From assembly GCA_029718625.1 (NCBI GenBank), contig CM056376.1:123059767-123123766 (forward strand): a DNA stretch of 64,000 nucleotides, given 5' to 3'. Shown here piece by piece: positions 23,459 to 35,584 of the stretch. Positions within the stretch are counted from its first letter, which is position 1. Each line of letters begins with the position of its first letter. Position numbers and translations under genes: made by a program. The notes below the pieces were generated by a model, which saw only the letters and a list, made by a program, of their open reading frames with translations, was not told the DNA's origin and did not search any database. This DNA comes from Synaphobranchus kaupii (lineage: Eukaryota; Chordata; Actinopteri; Anguilliformes; Synaphobranchidae).

Positions 23459-26249
23459 TTTGGGGACTTAGGCGACTGAGATACAGAAGCAAAATCCCTT
23501 TAAACATATACATACTGCTGAATATTTTGTAATTAAAGTCACCCATGCCTTGCAGCGCTGAATAATGGGTTTTTATAAAGGAAAAGGCAGAGAAATTCTC
23601 ATTTTCGTTCTGTGGGCATGGGTTGCGACAAACCAATTTACTAATTTTCAGTGAAACTGTGCATGGATCTCTGCAATTGTGGAGCTCAAGTGAAGATGTG
23701 CAAATCTCAACCCTGTGTTACTGGGAGTGCATAAAAATCAGTTCAGTTCCTATAGTATAGTCACTTAAGGCCCGTTGAGAAAGTGCTGCTGCCACACTTA
23801 ATATTACCGAATGGGAAAGAGAAAACACAGTGCTTACAGGGTATGGAGGTGGGCACCAGGGAAGACCTTACATTTAGGGGACTGATTGAAAAGTCTTTTT
23901 TTGTGACATGGTCATATGCAGTAAAGACAATCAGTAAGGGCCACACCCCTGTTCATGGGGACCCAAATGTCATCCCCCACCCCCCCTATTTGATTCTGTC
24001 AGTTAAAATGTGTCTGTCCATCTGTGCAGGAGTGGGTCGTGGTTTTGCCGTAGTAGAAGTCGGTTGCATGAAAAAGAGTGGCAGGTGAAAGAGGCAGCTA
24101 GTGGGGGATGCACTGAAACAGTAAACCACTACATACAGCAAGACACTGATTAGCTATGCGTTACGGCATCTAAAGTGCCTTGTCCACCAGGCGCAGGAGT
24201 AGAATAGGCTGAGAAAAGATGTGAGGTGATTACAAAAGAAAGGTATGAAAGTGAAGTAAACTCTCGCAGACAGTTCGCTGTCTTTAGTTTGCTCAAACTG
24301 TTGAACGTCAACATAAAAATACCTGTCTCAGTCTTGAGGTTGTTTTCTCAAAAGTGAAGCTGGATGTCTTTAAACTTTAAAAGTTGCACGGCTTTGTGTT
24401 ACTTTGGTTTGCTGATTTCAAGAATACCCATATGATACGTTTCACACGCTACAGCTAGTAGGGGCCATATTCTCATCAAGCACTATTTTGGATATCCACA
24501 CTCAAATAGCAGCAGAAATTAATTATTGTATATTGTCAATATTGTATGTGCATTGTTTTCAACATAAATGCACTTTGAATAATGAGTGTTAGAAAATCAG
24601 CAAAAAGGAGAGTGAAATGAATATAAAATGCTTTGTGAAACAATTCATTATGTAACAAGTGATTTAATTTCCTTTGCCCCTATAATTGTATTTAATTACT
24701 TTCATGACAGGTCTTCTCAGCCAACCATAGATTCAGTCCAATGTAATGTAACGTCGAGTCAGTACCATTTCTTTGTGAACAATGGAATCTCGCCATCATT
24801 TTACTTTTTAAATATTGGTCTTTGTTAATTTCCTCACATTAAAGGAAAATCTTAGAAAAATTCTAAGTAAAAGTGCCCCCCCCCTGCTTTCTTTCTGTTG
24901 CTGTTAATACCATTCATGTTTGTTCATTCCAGAAAGCATTTAATATCTATGACAGAACTGTGGATTTATGGAGGTTATAGTGCACTTTAATGAACTGGTC
25001 TCCTGGAACCTCTATCCACCCACATAAATTAGATTGAGGAGGGAGCCTTTAACTAAATGCACAATGCACAATATTCATCAAATTTTGTTATTCCACCATA
25101 CGCAAGCAGAATGCAGATGAATTTGGTAACTTTGCAGTATCCACCAGAAAAGTGCCTGCCCTGCTGGAGAAATTTGATTCACAACTTACTTTGTTATCCT
25201 GTATCACAGAACTATATGCATTATCTGTAGAATCTTAAAGGGAACACAGCGTTCTGGACTCAGTAAACCTTTGTTCTGAACTTTGGTCCAAACCAAATTG
25301 TAATTGCAAATCAATCAGAAATTGCAATCACCAAAATTCACTTACGAAAACAGAAAAAAGTGCAATTGTGTGTGTTTGTAAGTCCAAATTCTGATTGAAC
25401 TCAGATTCCCATTGTGGTACACAATTGTGATATTCCCATATAATTGCCACATATATGAAATTGTATTAATTACTAACCTTTATTTATACAAGGTAGGTTG
25501 ACTGTTGACTGAGCACACGCCTACTCTGTTACAGCAACGTCCTGACATCCCGTTAATGCCGCCCCCCCCCTCCCCCCCCAAAAAAAAACAAAAAAAACAT
25601 TCAAACATGTGATGATTTGAATTCATAATAACTCAGTAATAAAGTAAAAATGTTTCTCTACAATGTAAAATTGTACACAACTTAAAACGGTGGTGAAGAT
25701 AAGATAAAGCACTCCCTGACAAAAAAAGAAAATGTCAACTTCATAATAAATATGTATTTCCCTTGTCCTTATGTATGACATTACTCTCACATCCAGCGTT
25801 TTGTGTACCTTGACTAGGGAGAAATGTTCCCTTTGGAATCTGTCAAGGCAGCTGTAATACTCGTCCATGTCATTGAGAACGGCAGGGATACTTTCCTTCC
25901 AGACTAAGTTTTTCCAGCTTCTGTCAGAGCCAGTTCGTCTCATTTCATGTTGAAGCTGTATGGATCTTGAAATGACTGAAAGGGTTTTTGAGAGGGATTT
26001 CTAAGCCATGCACCACGCATCATTTCAAACACAACGGCTCAGGCAACTCCAACTACTGCAATTAATGAGAACAACCAGCCCCTTCCAGCTTAACTATATT
26101 TTTCTTTCATATGCAACAGCATAAGAATAGTCTTTGATTAGAATTGGAGTGCTTTTTAGTCTATCAGCAACTGAACAATAGCAGGCTTTGGTATAGTTAT
26201 GCTGTATAGTATAATTGGCTTAATTAATGGACCAATATGTCAATTTCCT
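23459..26249. other. Unannotated non-coding stretch
   Basis: No gene supported. A C-run then A-run lies at 25560-25599. A frame on the minus strand at 25623-25943 (106 codons) has no recognisable domain; its first third looks protein-like but the rest is hydrophobic AT-rich translation. Confidence 0.5.
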
Positions 26250-26530
26250 TCAGTGAGTTGATAGAATGCCCTAGTGGATAGGGCACTGAGTTTGTATCTT
26301 CAATGTTAAACTCCTGAGTGGACTGCTGCCATTGTAAGCCCCATGGCAAGTACTTAAACATAAATAGTTTAGTAAACAACCAGCAATATAAATATTTCTA
26401 AATTTAGCCAATGCAAGTTACCCAAGATGAATGCAATCACATTGTTTAGGGGACGTCAAGAAAGTGCCAAATTCCAGGTCATAAACAATTGTCTTACCCT
26501 TGAGCAAGATACTAAGCTTACATTGTTTTC
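26250..26530 (+). mobile_element. Degenerate tRNA-type SINE fragments
   Basis: Two pieces resemble common fish SINEs. The piece 26270-26350 has CCTAGTGGATAGGGCACTGA (A-box area), GACTGCTGCCATTGTA and GGCAAGTACTTAA. The piece 26490-26525 has TACCCTTGAGCAAGATACTA. Both correspond to the same part of the SINE body, so these may be two fragmentary insertions. They are too decayed for a confident family. Confidence 0.4.
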
Positions 26531-26566
26531 ATGAAGAAAATACTTTCCAGATGCATTTCTAGGAAT

Positions 26567-26575
26567 ACTACTACC

Positions 26576-26613
<38 letters not shown>

Positions 26614-26622
26614 AGCTGCTTG

Positions 26623-26692
<70 letters not shown>
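26567..26692. repeat. Compound CTA / ACC / TAA microsatellite
   Basis: CTA and ACC triplets at 26567-26613 are followed by a long TAA run at 26622-26692. Read on the minus strand it gives leucine, serine and glycine homopolymers, an artefact of the repeat. Confidence 0.95.
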
Positions 26693-26696
<4 letters not shown>

Positions 26697-27937
26697 CATC
26701 ATCATAATATTAATTGAATTTAAGATGGTTAAACAACACATTACATTGAATAGCTGGGTGTGATACAGGCTCTTAAAATGACACAATTGCCTCCTTATAC
26801 TTGGCAGTTACAGTAGAACCCTGTTGTTGTGATCTCTCTCATTCCACAAATGGGAAACATTGGAAAAAAAACTGCACTGGCTCTGGATGATTCAATGATT
26901 TTGAATAATTCGGCCTCAATAGTGACATGGAGTTACATCCTTGTTTTTGGCTTTTATTTTTAAATTTATTTTTAAAAGTGCCACCATCTCAGTTTCTGAT
27001 GACATGTTGGGTTTACAATGGCTGATATAGTTCATGGGTTTGTGGTAGCATCCATTTGTACACGTGGTTTGAGATACTTTCATTTTGAATTACATAGTTA
27101 CTGATGCCTGTATATTGCTTTCAAAGTGAACATGGTGCTCCTGGTAGAGATCTAAATATGTGATATGGTGTGCAGTGCAGAACTCCCCTTTATAACTTTA
27201 TGATATGAGAGAATTGATCAGAGAGATAGAAATTGTGCTGGGCTAGTGAGCGAGATGGTTCTTTACAAATGTGATTAGGCCTACCTTCCTGAGGAGGGCT
27301 GGGATTTCCAAGCTGCCGTTAAGCATTGAAAAGCACTGAGGAGTTCAAGGACAGCCGCTGTGACTTATATTGCCCTCTTGTTTGTCGACCAGCTTTGATA
27401 GCAATTGTGGACAGATCAAATAAATCTCTTTCAAAAGAAATGCATTTAAACATCACGTTGTACTGAATTTCCATTTTAAATATCACATTTGTTTTTCACC
27501 CTCGCCTGGGATTACAGAGAACTATTCTCACACTGAAATATTAATTATGATAGCTACTGCTGTCAATACACATAGCCTATTAAAAAAGACACAGAATTCA
27601 TTGAGTAAAGGCCAATAACTCAGAGGGTCAGACCAATTCTTTCTTCTGTACAACCCCATACATTCAGAATGTAGTGTGCGCATACTTATGACAATACCAT
27701 CTAAAGAGCTGAGGGATATCAGGATCTCGCCATGTCCGAAACCCAAGCCTAAAGTAAAAATGTATGCACATGAGCCATTTTGTTATTGTCCTTCAGTGAA
27801 TTAATTATATGAATAAATTTCAATAGGCTATATTTTCATGTTATAACGAGATAAGAAAGTTCCTTGCTATAACAAAATCTTTTTCATATTATAAGGAGAT
27901 ACGTTGGATGTTGTTATAAATATAAAATGATTTTGTA
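26693..27937. other. Unannotated non-coding stretch
   Basis: AT-rich unique sequence with no supported gene or transposon end. Confidence 0.5.
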
Positions 27938-29053
27938 TTAAAGGGGCTATATGTAAGATTTTTGCATGAATCGCTTTAATTTCTAATGTGTGAACAGATT
28001 GTAACATAACTTAAAAAATGAGACCTTCCCTGACTTTCTCCGTTGCGTGTAAGAGTCTGGTTTGATTTTTATGTAAAAGCTGCGGGTCTGATTTGGCGGG
28101 AAAATGAAGGATGTGACGTCCAAGCGCGCTCCAGAGTGCCTTTCCTCTCTCTGGCTGGCTGCTCCGTTCACGTAGCAGTAATTGACGGTAAACCAGATAA
28201 TATTCCGGTTTTTCACAGCAGCAAAACGGCGAGTGCTGTCCTTTTCTCATCAATGATTTTTCAGAACCAAGCGCCTTTCCGAAATCATAAAACTCTGTCC
28301 CAACTAATCACCATAGTGACGTTTACATGGTGTTTACCGTCCGGTTCTGTAGATTACTGCTGCGGTCGTCTCCTGTTCCACATTCGTGCACGGTATAACT
28401 TTTTTTACCGTCAAAATGTGAACATCAGCAAGGAAATCAGCCATGGAGAGACCTGCGTTTGTTGTTGGGGATTAAAACTGAACCCGAGCTGGACAGGTAA
28501 CATAACGTTAGCGCTACCGCAAAGCATGTGAAATATATTGTGATGTTCCTAGCTTGCTTACTAACATTGTAGCTAGCTTGCTTGCTAACATTATCACTAG
28601 GAAAATACTGTCTGAGTGTATAACGTTAGCTAGCTAAGTTACATCGATTCACACCGGACTCCCCGGACTCCCTTTTACAAATTACAGTCAGCTAATGTTC
28701 CAGGATAATGGCAAAAATGTATTTTCTATCAGAACCTGGCATTTTGTAACATTTTACGTGCAATAACTCCAGTCTACTCACGCCACTCCCATCTTCTTTT
28801 TATAACTGACGTTAGTTCAGGATTATCCTTGTCTCAACCATAGACTGTAAAAAAAAAATACTCGCACCGTGGTATCAACCCACAGTGCTATAAAGAAAAC
28901 CACGGTAGACCCATAACGCCAAAGTATCATATTAGGCTACTGCAAATGCTGCTCACTCCTGTTGTGCGAGCCGGCTGCTGGCTGCAGTTCACGTTCGGCC
29001 ACCGCTGTCGGTAATGAGAAGGATTTTCTGAAAGTTACATATAGCCCCTTTTA
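27938..29053. mobile_element. 1.1-kb TIR element with TTA target duplication (Harbinger-like)
   Basis: The element is 27941-29050 (1110 bp). Its first 16 bp, AAGGGGCTATATGTAA, are exactly reverse-complementary to its last 16. TTA lies outside both ends (27938-27940 and 29051-29053), the 3-bp TWA duplication typical of PIF/Harbinger elements. The inside is GC-richer than the flanks and holds a 162-codon chance frame at 28043-28531 with no Harbinger nuclease or Myb motif, so the element is non-autonomous. Clusters of GCTAGC / TAACGTTAGC near 28505-28640 occur inside it. Confidence 0.78.
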
Positions 29054-29219
29054 CAGAATATATTCTACTCACAATGACAAAAGTTTCTTGTTTTATGAAA
29101 AAAAGGTTTATATTTATATAGATATGCTGAGCGGATTAAAAAAAAATAAAAAATTTTCACTGTGGCAGTAATGCGCTGCTGTAGCATTGAGATTCATCTG
29201 GGGAGTGAAAAATAAGCTG

Positions 29220-29378
29220 CACTACATAGCCAAAAGCATAATGGACACCTGCTCATCCAACATCTCATTCCAAAATCAAGGGAATTCATATGGAGTAATG
29301 CTAATGTTGTAGCATTAAGATTTACCTTCAATAGAACTAAGGAGCCTAGCCTGGACATGGGAAAGCAGCCCCAGCCCA
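29220..29378 (-). pseudogene. Tc1-like transposase relic with element end
   Basis: The left part (29220-29285) matches the terminal repeat of a very common fish Tc1-like family, recognisable by CACTACATAGCCAAAAGCAT and GGACACCTGCTCATCCA. The adjoining part, read on the minus strand, gives a transposase scrap with readable pieces such as GWGCF, LGSLVLLKVNLNAT. This is the stretch between the second and third catalytic acidic residues in this family. Most of the gene is missing: coding sequence jumps directly to the terminal repeat. It is a deletion derivative and cannot make an active protein. Confidence 0.7.
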
Positions 29379-30811
29379 AGGGGTGCAAGACCATGGAAGA
29401 CCATAAGGTCCAGGTGGTTGAAGAGAATATGTATAACAAAAAAGAAAAACAAAAAAATACTGTCATACAAATGAATACAGATGCATTGATGCATGAAAGT
29501 GTGTGCGGCTGGTGGCTGGGATGGTGAGGGCACATTTTAAAACATACTTTTGTCAGTCATTGACATCCTGCCAAGAGCAGCAGCTACCAGTCTGAGTTAA
29601 ATGTATTCTAATGGAAGCCTTATCTGGGCTCAAGGCAATTTGGTGTTTACTTATTGAAATAAATCTGTCAAAAACCCTCTCTGAATATAATTATCTGGAC
29701 TGCTAAATACACACTCAAGGAATGCCATGCGTTTGAAGTTAAGCAAGACGCATTGGTCGCGGTCAGAGTGTTTTAACATCCATGGCAGTGGCACTGTCAT
29801 TTCCGCGACTTGGAAAGCCATTCTCTGTCGGAGGTGCACTTATTAAAACTGAAGTTGGATTTTCATTATGACAGTACCGATCATTATCATAACTCATGAA
29901 CTTCGCTGGAGGACAAGGAGTGTGTGGCGCAAATTGTTTTGACACAAAGTCAAAACACTTGTCTATACGCTGATCGAAATATCATCTGTTTATTTCACTT
30001 CTGTTGTACATTCTTTCTGGCTCCCTGCTTATATTTCAGGGAGCAGAGCACCCAGAGGTGGAAGAGCTAACTTTCCAGAGGTCACGCCTTATCATTAAAA
30101 CATGCCTGTGGGATGCTTGTGTCTTTTGTAATTATGTGCATTCAGAGTATGGGAACGGTATATCACCGGTAATATCCAGAATGTGCTAATTAATGATAGC
30201 CTATAGCAGGAACTGGACCAGGCTTTCCATTGTCAACATAACCAAAAATGACAAGACAGGGGAAAACGGAAACGCTATCTGGTGCCTCTCGGATTCCACA
30301 AATCTTGTGCAGATTTTTTTGTGAAGCTTTCTATGAATAGAAAATTCAAGTCCCAGGGTTACAGTGGAAAACGTACATGTTTAATTCTGTGCATGAAAGC
30401 AGCGGGCATGGCTTTATAAGGCATAATTCCAGAGCAATCTTGACCTTGGCCTCTTGAATCTTGCATGGGGGCCCTTTAGAGATAAATCGAATGTATGAAG
30501 ACACTGTACTATATGTTAAAGGTTTGACAACAAATCAGAGTTCATTATTATTATTATTAAGTTGGCTTGAAAAGTTTGCTTATTCCACATCATTTGTCTG
30601 TATACTCCGCCTACAGCTTTTCAGCCCGAAATACCAAATTTGGCCAGTAGCTTCACCTGGTATGGGATTGAGTTGTTTGTGCGTTGTCGATTTATAGTTC
30701 AATTATTTTTTGAGATATTATGTTGACAAATTTCCCATTTATTATCATTGATGGATAACATTCAGAATCTGAACAACACACTTACAGCTGACATCACAAT
30801 CGGCCGCTAAA
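29379..30811. other. Unannotated non-coding stretch
   Basis: A small perfect hairpin (GCTCCCTG at 30020-30027 against CAGGGAGC at 30037-30044) immediately precedes a non-repetitive block at about 30040-30190 that stays open in one frame. No domain is recognisable and no donor site is convincing. A conserved element is possible. Confidence 0.4.
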
Positions 30812-31008
30812 CTCTGGACAGGTCGCCAATCCATCGCAGGGCACACGCAACATTCACTCGCGCACTCATAACTATGGCCAATTTAGAGTCATCGATTCAC
30901 CTAACCTGCATGTCTTTGGACTGTGGGAGGAAAATGGAGTAGAAAGGCCCTCAGCCAGCATTCAAACTCAGTACGTTCCTGCTGTGAGGCGAGAGTGCCA
31001 CCCACCCT
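30812..31008 (-). mobile_element. V-SINE-like retroposon, reverse degraded copy
   Basis: On the minus strand it retains the head relic GGTGGCACTCTCGCCTCACA, the body landmark CATGCAGGTTAGGTGAATCG, CCAAAGA and the tail GATGGATTGGCGACCTG. It is shorter and more diverged than the copy at 11590. Confidence 0.72.
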
Positions 31009-31011
31009 TCA

Positions 31012-31694
31012 CAGGATCAATAGTAAATTAAAATAGCAAACAAAAAAATAACCCAAGCAACACTTAAGCTTTTCAGCTGGCCGCAATGTCTGTCTGCTTT
31101 GCTCTCTCTCAGGGCATGCGCATTCCAGTCCGAGATCCCTAATGTGGAAAGAAGCGCACTTCGTAGCCCGGGGCTGAGCATTAATGCAATGCAGGTGTGT
31201 GCGATTGCCTCTCCCTGACCGAGCCCTGCCACACTCCTTCACCACCAGGATGCAGCTGGAGGTGCATTCGGCCTGGCTGATACCACCCTCTCCCAGGAGA
31301 GGAAATCGGCGCAAACATGCGTTTGCAGACCCCGGCAGACGGCTGGAGAGCCAGATACCACCTGGTTGTCCTGGAGTTGGTGTCCTTCTTTCTGTGGCGC
31401 CATTGGAGGAGGGCCTTTTGCGGAACCTTTTCGCTGATACTCTCCCTGGGGCTGAGCTTGTGGCGGACGGAGAGGACTGGACGCTCCGCCCATCCACCTC
31501 CTGGGAAAGCTCCGTCCCCCAAGTCCTTTATCTGAGGCATCACTCTGTAGGAAAAACGGCAAAGAGAAATCAGGGCTAATCAATGGGGGGCCGCTACACA
31601 AACACGCTTTAAGTTTCAAAAACATTGTTTGGCATTGCTTCGTCCACTGGAACACAAACCAGGTGTGTGCGCCTACTTACTGAGCCCTGCCACA
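31012..31694 (-). pseudogene. Ty3/gypsy pol fragment (RT/RNase H) with LTR-like ends
   Basis: On the minus strand from 31655 down, the reading runs F-Q-W-T-K-Q-C, LISPDFSLPF and QSDASDKGLG, the junction of reverse transcriptase and RNase H in gypsy elements. In other frames it continues with KLSPRES, then TRWYLALQP, then ADFLSWE. Frames switch several times and the stretch between KLSPRES and TRWYLALQP is mostly deleted, so it is a broken gene. The 13 bp TGTGGCAGGGCTC occur twice on this strand, ending at 31233 and 31694, on either side of the pol scrap. They look like LTR starts. The result resembles a heavily deleted copy. It sits directly beside the V-SINE at 30812. Confidence 0.75.
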
Positions 31695-31699
31695 CTTTC

Positions 31700-31995
31700 T
31701 CTTACAAAGGCAATTGTATTTATTCAGAAAGGGAAAAAAAAAAAACAGCTAGACAAGTTATTTGTAGCTATTGCTGAATTCTCAACACCGTGTTTCTGAA
31801 GAGATAACTAGCCCTTTCATGCCATTGTGAGGCAAAGGTAAGGACATGTATTGACTGAATCCAGGTTGCATTATGTTTTGGATTTTTCTTGAACAGTTCT
31901 TTGTCTTCTCTGCACCTGCAAACCAATTCTAAGTAGGATGGACTGAGGGGTAAAGCATTATGTGAAAACCATGAATGAGAAGTAGCGTTTAACTT
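31700..31995. other. Unannotated non-coding gap
   Basis: Unique-looking DNA between the gypsy pol fragment and the next LTR. An A-run lies at 31735-31745. I see no further pol sequence, so the two gypsy pieces are probably independent. Confidence 0.5.
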
Positions 31996-32726
31996 CTTTC
32001 TGTAAGGGGGAGTGTAAGGTTCGGAGAACCAAACGCGACCGACCAGGATTTCTAAAAGCGTATCAAGAGAGATACGCCACAAAACGCGGAAATAGCTGCA
32101 CCAGGACCGGGATAACACAGGATCGGGAGCAAAACTTCCCTAGCACAAGGTAAAACAAAGCAACCTCCAAAGACTGAGGCGATCTCGATAAACAGCGAGA
32201 ATAACTAACAAAAGAACCTCACACACTAACTAATTAGGCGTAACAAGAGGTAGAGAAACAAAACAAAATAAACACACAGTAAAAACGGGTGAGAGAATGA
32301 AAATGAAACTAGAACCTGTTACCTACAGCTCTAGGTGAAAACGAGCTGAACAAAAAGGTAACTGGCAGAAGAGTACAAAGGATAAAGAGAGAAAGGAAAG
32401 AAAAAGACTAAAATACATTTTTCTCCTAACTCTAAACCGGACTTGCTGCGTTTCCTATTCGTACGAACCAGAAATGCAGCGACCAAATCTTTTACCTTAC
32501 CGACTTCGTTGTCAACATAGCAAAGACAATATCGAAGTGTCAAAAATGTGGAAGTCCTGGGCTATTTATAGCCGGCAGGAAACGTAAAACAGGTGTAGCG
32601 AATAATTGTCGGGTAACCTACAAACACCGGAACGGAGGCGGACAAATCCGATAGAGCGTCCTGACGATGCCAAAAAGTAAGACGGCCGCAGAAACAGCAG
32701 GGGCTGCAAATACCCATGACACTTTC
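31996..32726 (-). mobile_element. Solo LTR with 5-bp target duplication, reverse orientation
   Basis: The LTR is 32001-32721 (721 bp). On the minus strand it begins TGTCATGGGTATTTGCAGCC and ends CTCCCCCTTACA. CTTTC flanks it on both sides (31996-32000 and 32722-32726). A strong TATA box (minus strand TATAAATAG at 32570-32562) with G/C-rich borders gives the direction. An inner alternative right end exists because TGTAAGG occurs at 32001 and 32013. The exact duplication favours 32001. No gag or pol adjoins in the right place. Confidence 0.75.
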
Positions 32727-32821
32727 TTTATGCTACAGTTGTATGACTGGGATGACCCTGGTTAACCTGGTGAGAGGAACGTTTGGCAATTGTGCAATTT
32801 AAGTTCAACATATTCCCTCAC

Positions 32822-33095
32822 GTTCAATTCAATTCAATTCAATTCAATTTTATTTGTATAGCGCTTTTTACAGAGAACTGTCACAAAGACGCTGCACAGG
32901 GAGACAGAAGGAAAATTGAGCAAAAAAAATTGAGCAAAAAAAACCAGGCCATAGCCCCCAACCAGCAAAATGAGGTAAAAAAAAACTCCCCGGTAGGGGA
33001 GAAAAAAACACTGAGCAGTGGCGAGAAAAAACTCCCCAGTGGGAAGAAATCTCGGAAGGAACCTGGCTAGAGAGGGGGTGCCCATCCTTCGCTGG
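32822..33095 (-). mobile_element. Fish LINE-tail type interspersed repeat
   Basis: AATTC units at 32824-32849 precede TTTTATTTGTATAGCGCTTT, then GTCACAAAGACGCTGCACAG, AAACTCCCC blocks and GGAAGAAATCTCGGAAGGAA. This is a very widespread fish repeat whose 3' end is the pentanucleotide tail, so the element points left. I believe it is the 3' end of a non-LTR retrotransposon, possibly of the RTE/Expander type. The family name is less sure than the repeat itself. Confidence 0.7.
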
Positions 33096-35131
33096 CCCTT
33101 ATGTTTGAGAAATGTGTTAGGTTTAGTTCACTTTGGCTAAATGCTGTTGTCTCCTTAAATCCGTTTCTTGCCAATATGTAGTTTGCATATTAAACTGCAG
33201 CTTCCAATGTGCAAAAATGCTACTCACAATTTCAAATTTCATTTGAGCATGTCTTGTTAAAAAATGGACAAAGATAAAAACCAAAAGCATTGGAATAGGA
33301 GCCATATACTCCCTTTGCAGGCTTTTTTATTTATTTGTGGGCCAGTGTCATTCTATAAGGAATTTAAGGAACATTACATGACAGAACATTTATGCTATTA
33401 TAGTTTCTCCTTTAATTCTCATCCGTTGTGCAATCCGTGTGCAATCCACAGTATCACTATACAGGTTCTATTAAAGTAAACCATATAGGTTTGTGTCAAG
33501 TGCTGTCTCTGCTGAATGTCATATTTAACATGTGACCTACTGTGAGGGGTGTGGAATGCAACACACTCTGCCCATCATGCACTTGAAACAGACACAGTTT
33601 CCCGATCCATCTTTCTGGAAGAGGCTCCCGCATTTGCATTCTGATAGCAGATGGAGAGATATTCACAAGGTGATAGTATATTATTGTAAAAGCGCTCCGA
33701 GACCTCAATCAAACACGCCAGCCTGACCCCATCCTTAGCCTCAATCATACGGTCAAGATAGTCAGGTTGGTTGAACAGAAACAAGACAGAGAAGTGGATT
33801 CATACGCTAAGAGCAAACAGCTTGTCAAATGCCTTATATCTGTAATTTCCTCTTGATTCGAATAAGGAGCCATTTTCCTAACCGGCCCCTGCCATTCATA
33901 GTGTTGACACTGGTGCTGCTACCAATCTTTATTTGTAAACCCTGTGTCAAGGACAGGCAGAGGATATGTCATATGATATGTTTGTGTCCGCACGAGAGGT
34001 GGAATTTTACTGTCGTGAACTGCCTTTGTGATTGCGTCTCAATATAGTCTTCATTTTCAAATGTATGCAGCCTCACGGCCTAAACATAAAGAAAAGAAAA
34101 TGATCAAGCAGCAAACCACATCAGCCAAGTAGACTGAATCAATCATGTATTCATTAATTCACTTATTTACTGTTTAAAATTTTTTTTATTTTATTACACA
34201 TATTACACAATGTGCAAACTGCAATTTGTAAACCTAGTTGCAACCCAGTCACACAATATCAAAACATATCTCTTACCCTAGTCATGTCCAGTGTTGAGTT
34301 AGAAGAGGAGACAGATGGGCAACAGCATCTGATGTTATTTAGAATACCTTCCACACTGGTCTACTACATCCAAAGGTATTTTTAAGGTTATGTTTTACAG
34401 GGTTTGTATAATATAAATGTATAATTTATTCAACACGTAGCTGTTTTACATGTAATGCAACTGAGGGATGTGGGGAAAAATAAATGTCTTCACAGCTTTG
34501 CAGAATACAGGTTGCAATACAATACATAAATGTGTCAATATCCAGTTTAAAAAAAAAAAAGTAGAAAAGTAAGTACCAGAGATGCTTATTAACAAGGTCT
34601 CTCATAACTCTGTGTGTGTGACTGTGGATAAAGCAACCAGAAAAGTTTATGGGTAAGCAGACTGAACATACAGTCAAGAGAAACACTGACCCAGGAACAT
34701 TTCTCTTAGCAGAATAATCTTTCTGCATTAGATATCATCTCAACTTGTTTACCAATCATTAGGAAACATGATTTTTTTTGTCAGTAACATCTCAGTGATC
34801 AAAGAGATTAACACATACAACTCACACATACTTAAAATACTGCACATACCTAAGAACCCAAATGTTATAAAGTCTACATAGCCACATTTGTGGCAGTAGA
34901 CAAACACAACTACTGCACTAATAAGGAGAAAAGTGTTACTAAACAGATGATAAATGTGTGTTTGGAATTGAAGACATTAAAAGCCATCTGTAGCTTTGAA
35001 AGATTCAAAACATTTCCACTTTGTTTTTGATTAAACAAAAAACTGTGCAAGAAGTTTAATGCAAAATATTTATACATAGAATTTTCTTCAAGCAGCCATT
35101 TCCCAGATTACCTGCATGAGTATGTGTAGAT
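33096..35131. other. Unannotated non-coding stretch
   Basis: AT-rich, with unrecognised short frames on both strands. I see no element ends. Confidence 0.5.
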
Positions 35132-35584
35132 CCCCAGGTTAAAATAGATTATACTTGAAATATACTTTTTCAAAGTATACTTTCAGTAGTTTTTGTACTA
35201 ATTATGTACTTTGTGCTAAATTGGCAGTGCTTTAAGTATACTAAAGTTGTTCAAAAGTAGTTGAGCTAAGTATACTTAAGTTGTTTAACTTTAGTTGTGT
35301 ATGTTAAAATGGGACTATTTTTAGTGTACTTAAGTATATTTAAGTGCAATAACAAAACGTATGATTTGTTGGTATCTTAAATACACTTGTAGTACAATTT
35401 CATGTCAGCAGTGCATTTGAAACACACTTTTAAAAATGTACGGTGTGTTTGAGACTATACTTGAAGTACACTTTTTAAACATACTTCAAATTAAGTACAG
35501 AAAGGAAAAGTATACTTGTAATAACATTTGTATACTTAGATTATATTTTTATTACACTAAAGTATACTACTTTTTCACCTGGGG
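35132..35584. mobile_element. TIR element rich in AGTATACTT motifs
   Basis: The ends CCCCAGGTTAAAATAG and CTTTTTCACCTGGGG are inverted (CCCCAGGT core, then a looser match through TATACTT). The interior holds many copies of AGTATACTT-like 9-mers in both orientations, giving many alternative pairings. No coding capacity. A target duplication could not be settled. Confidence 0.65.

Noticed and set aside
26456..26695. Poly-leucine protein on the minus strand
   Set aside because: Translation of TAA/CTA microsatellites.
28043..28531. 162-codon frame inside the TTA-flanked element
   Set aside because: No Harbinger nuclease (DDE) or Myb motif is visible, and overlapping frames occur on the other strand. 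Probably chance in GC-richer element DNA.
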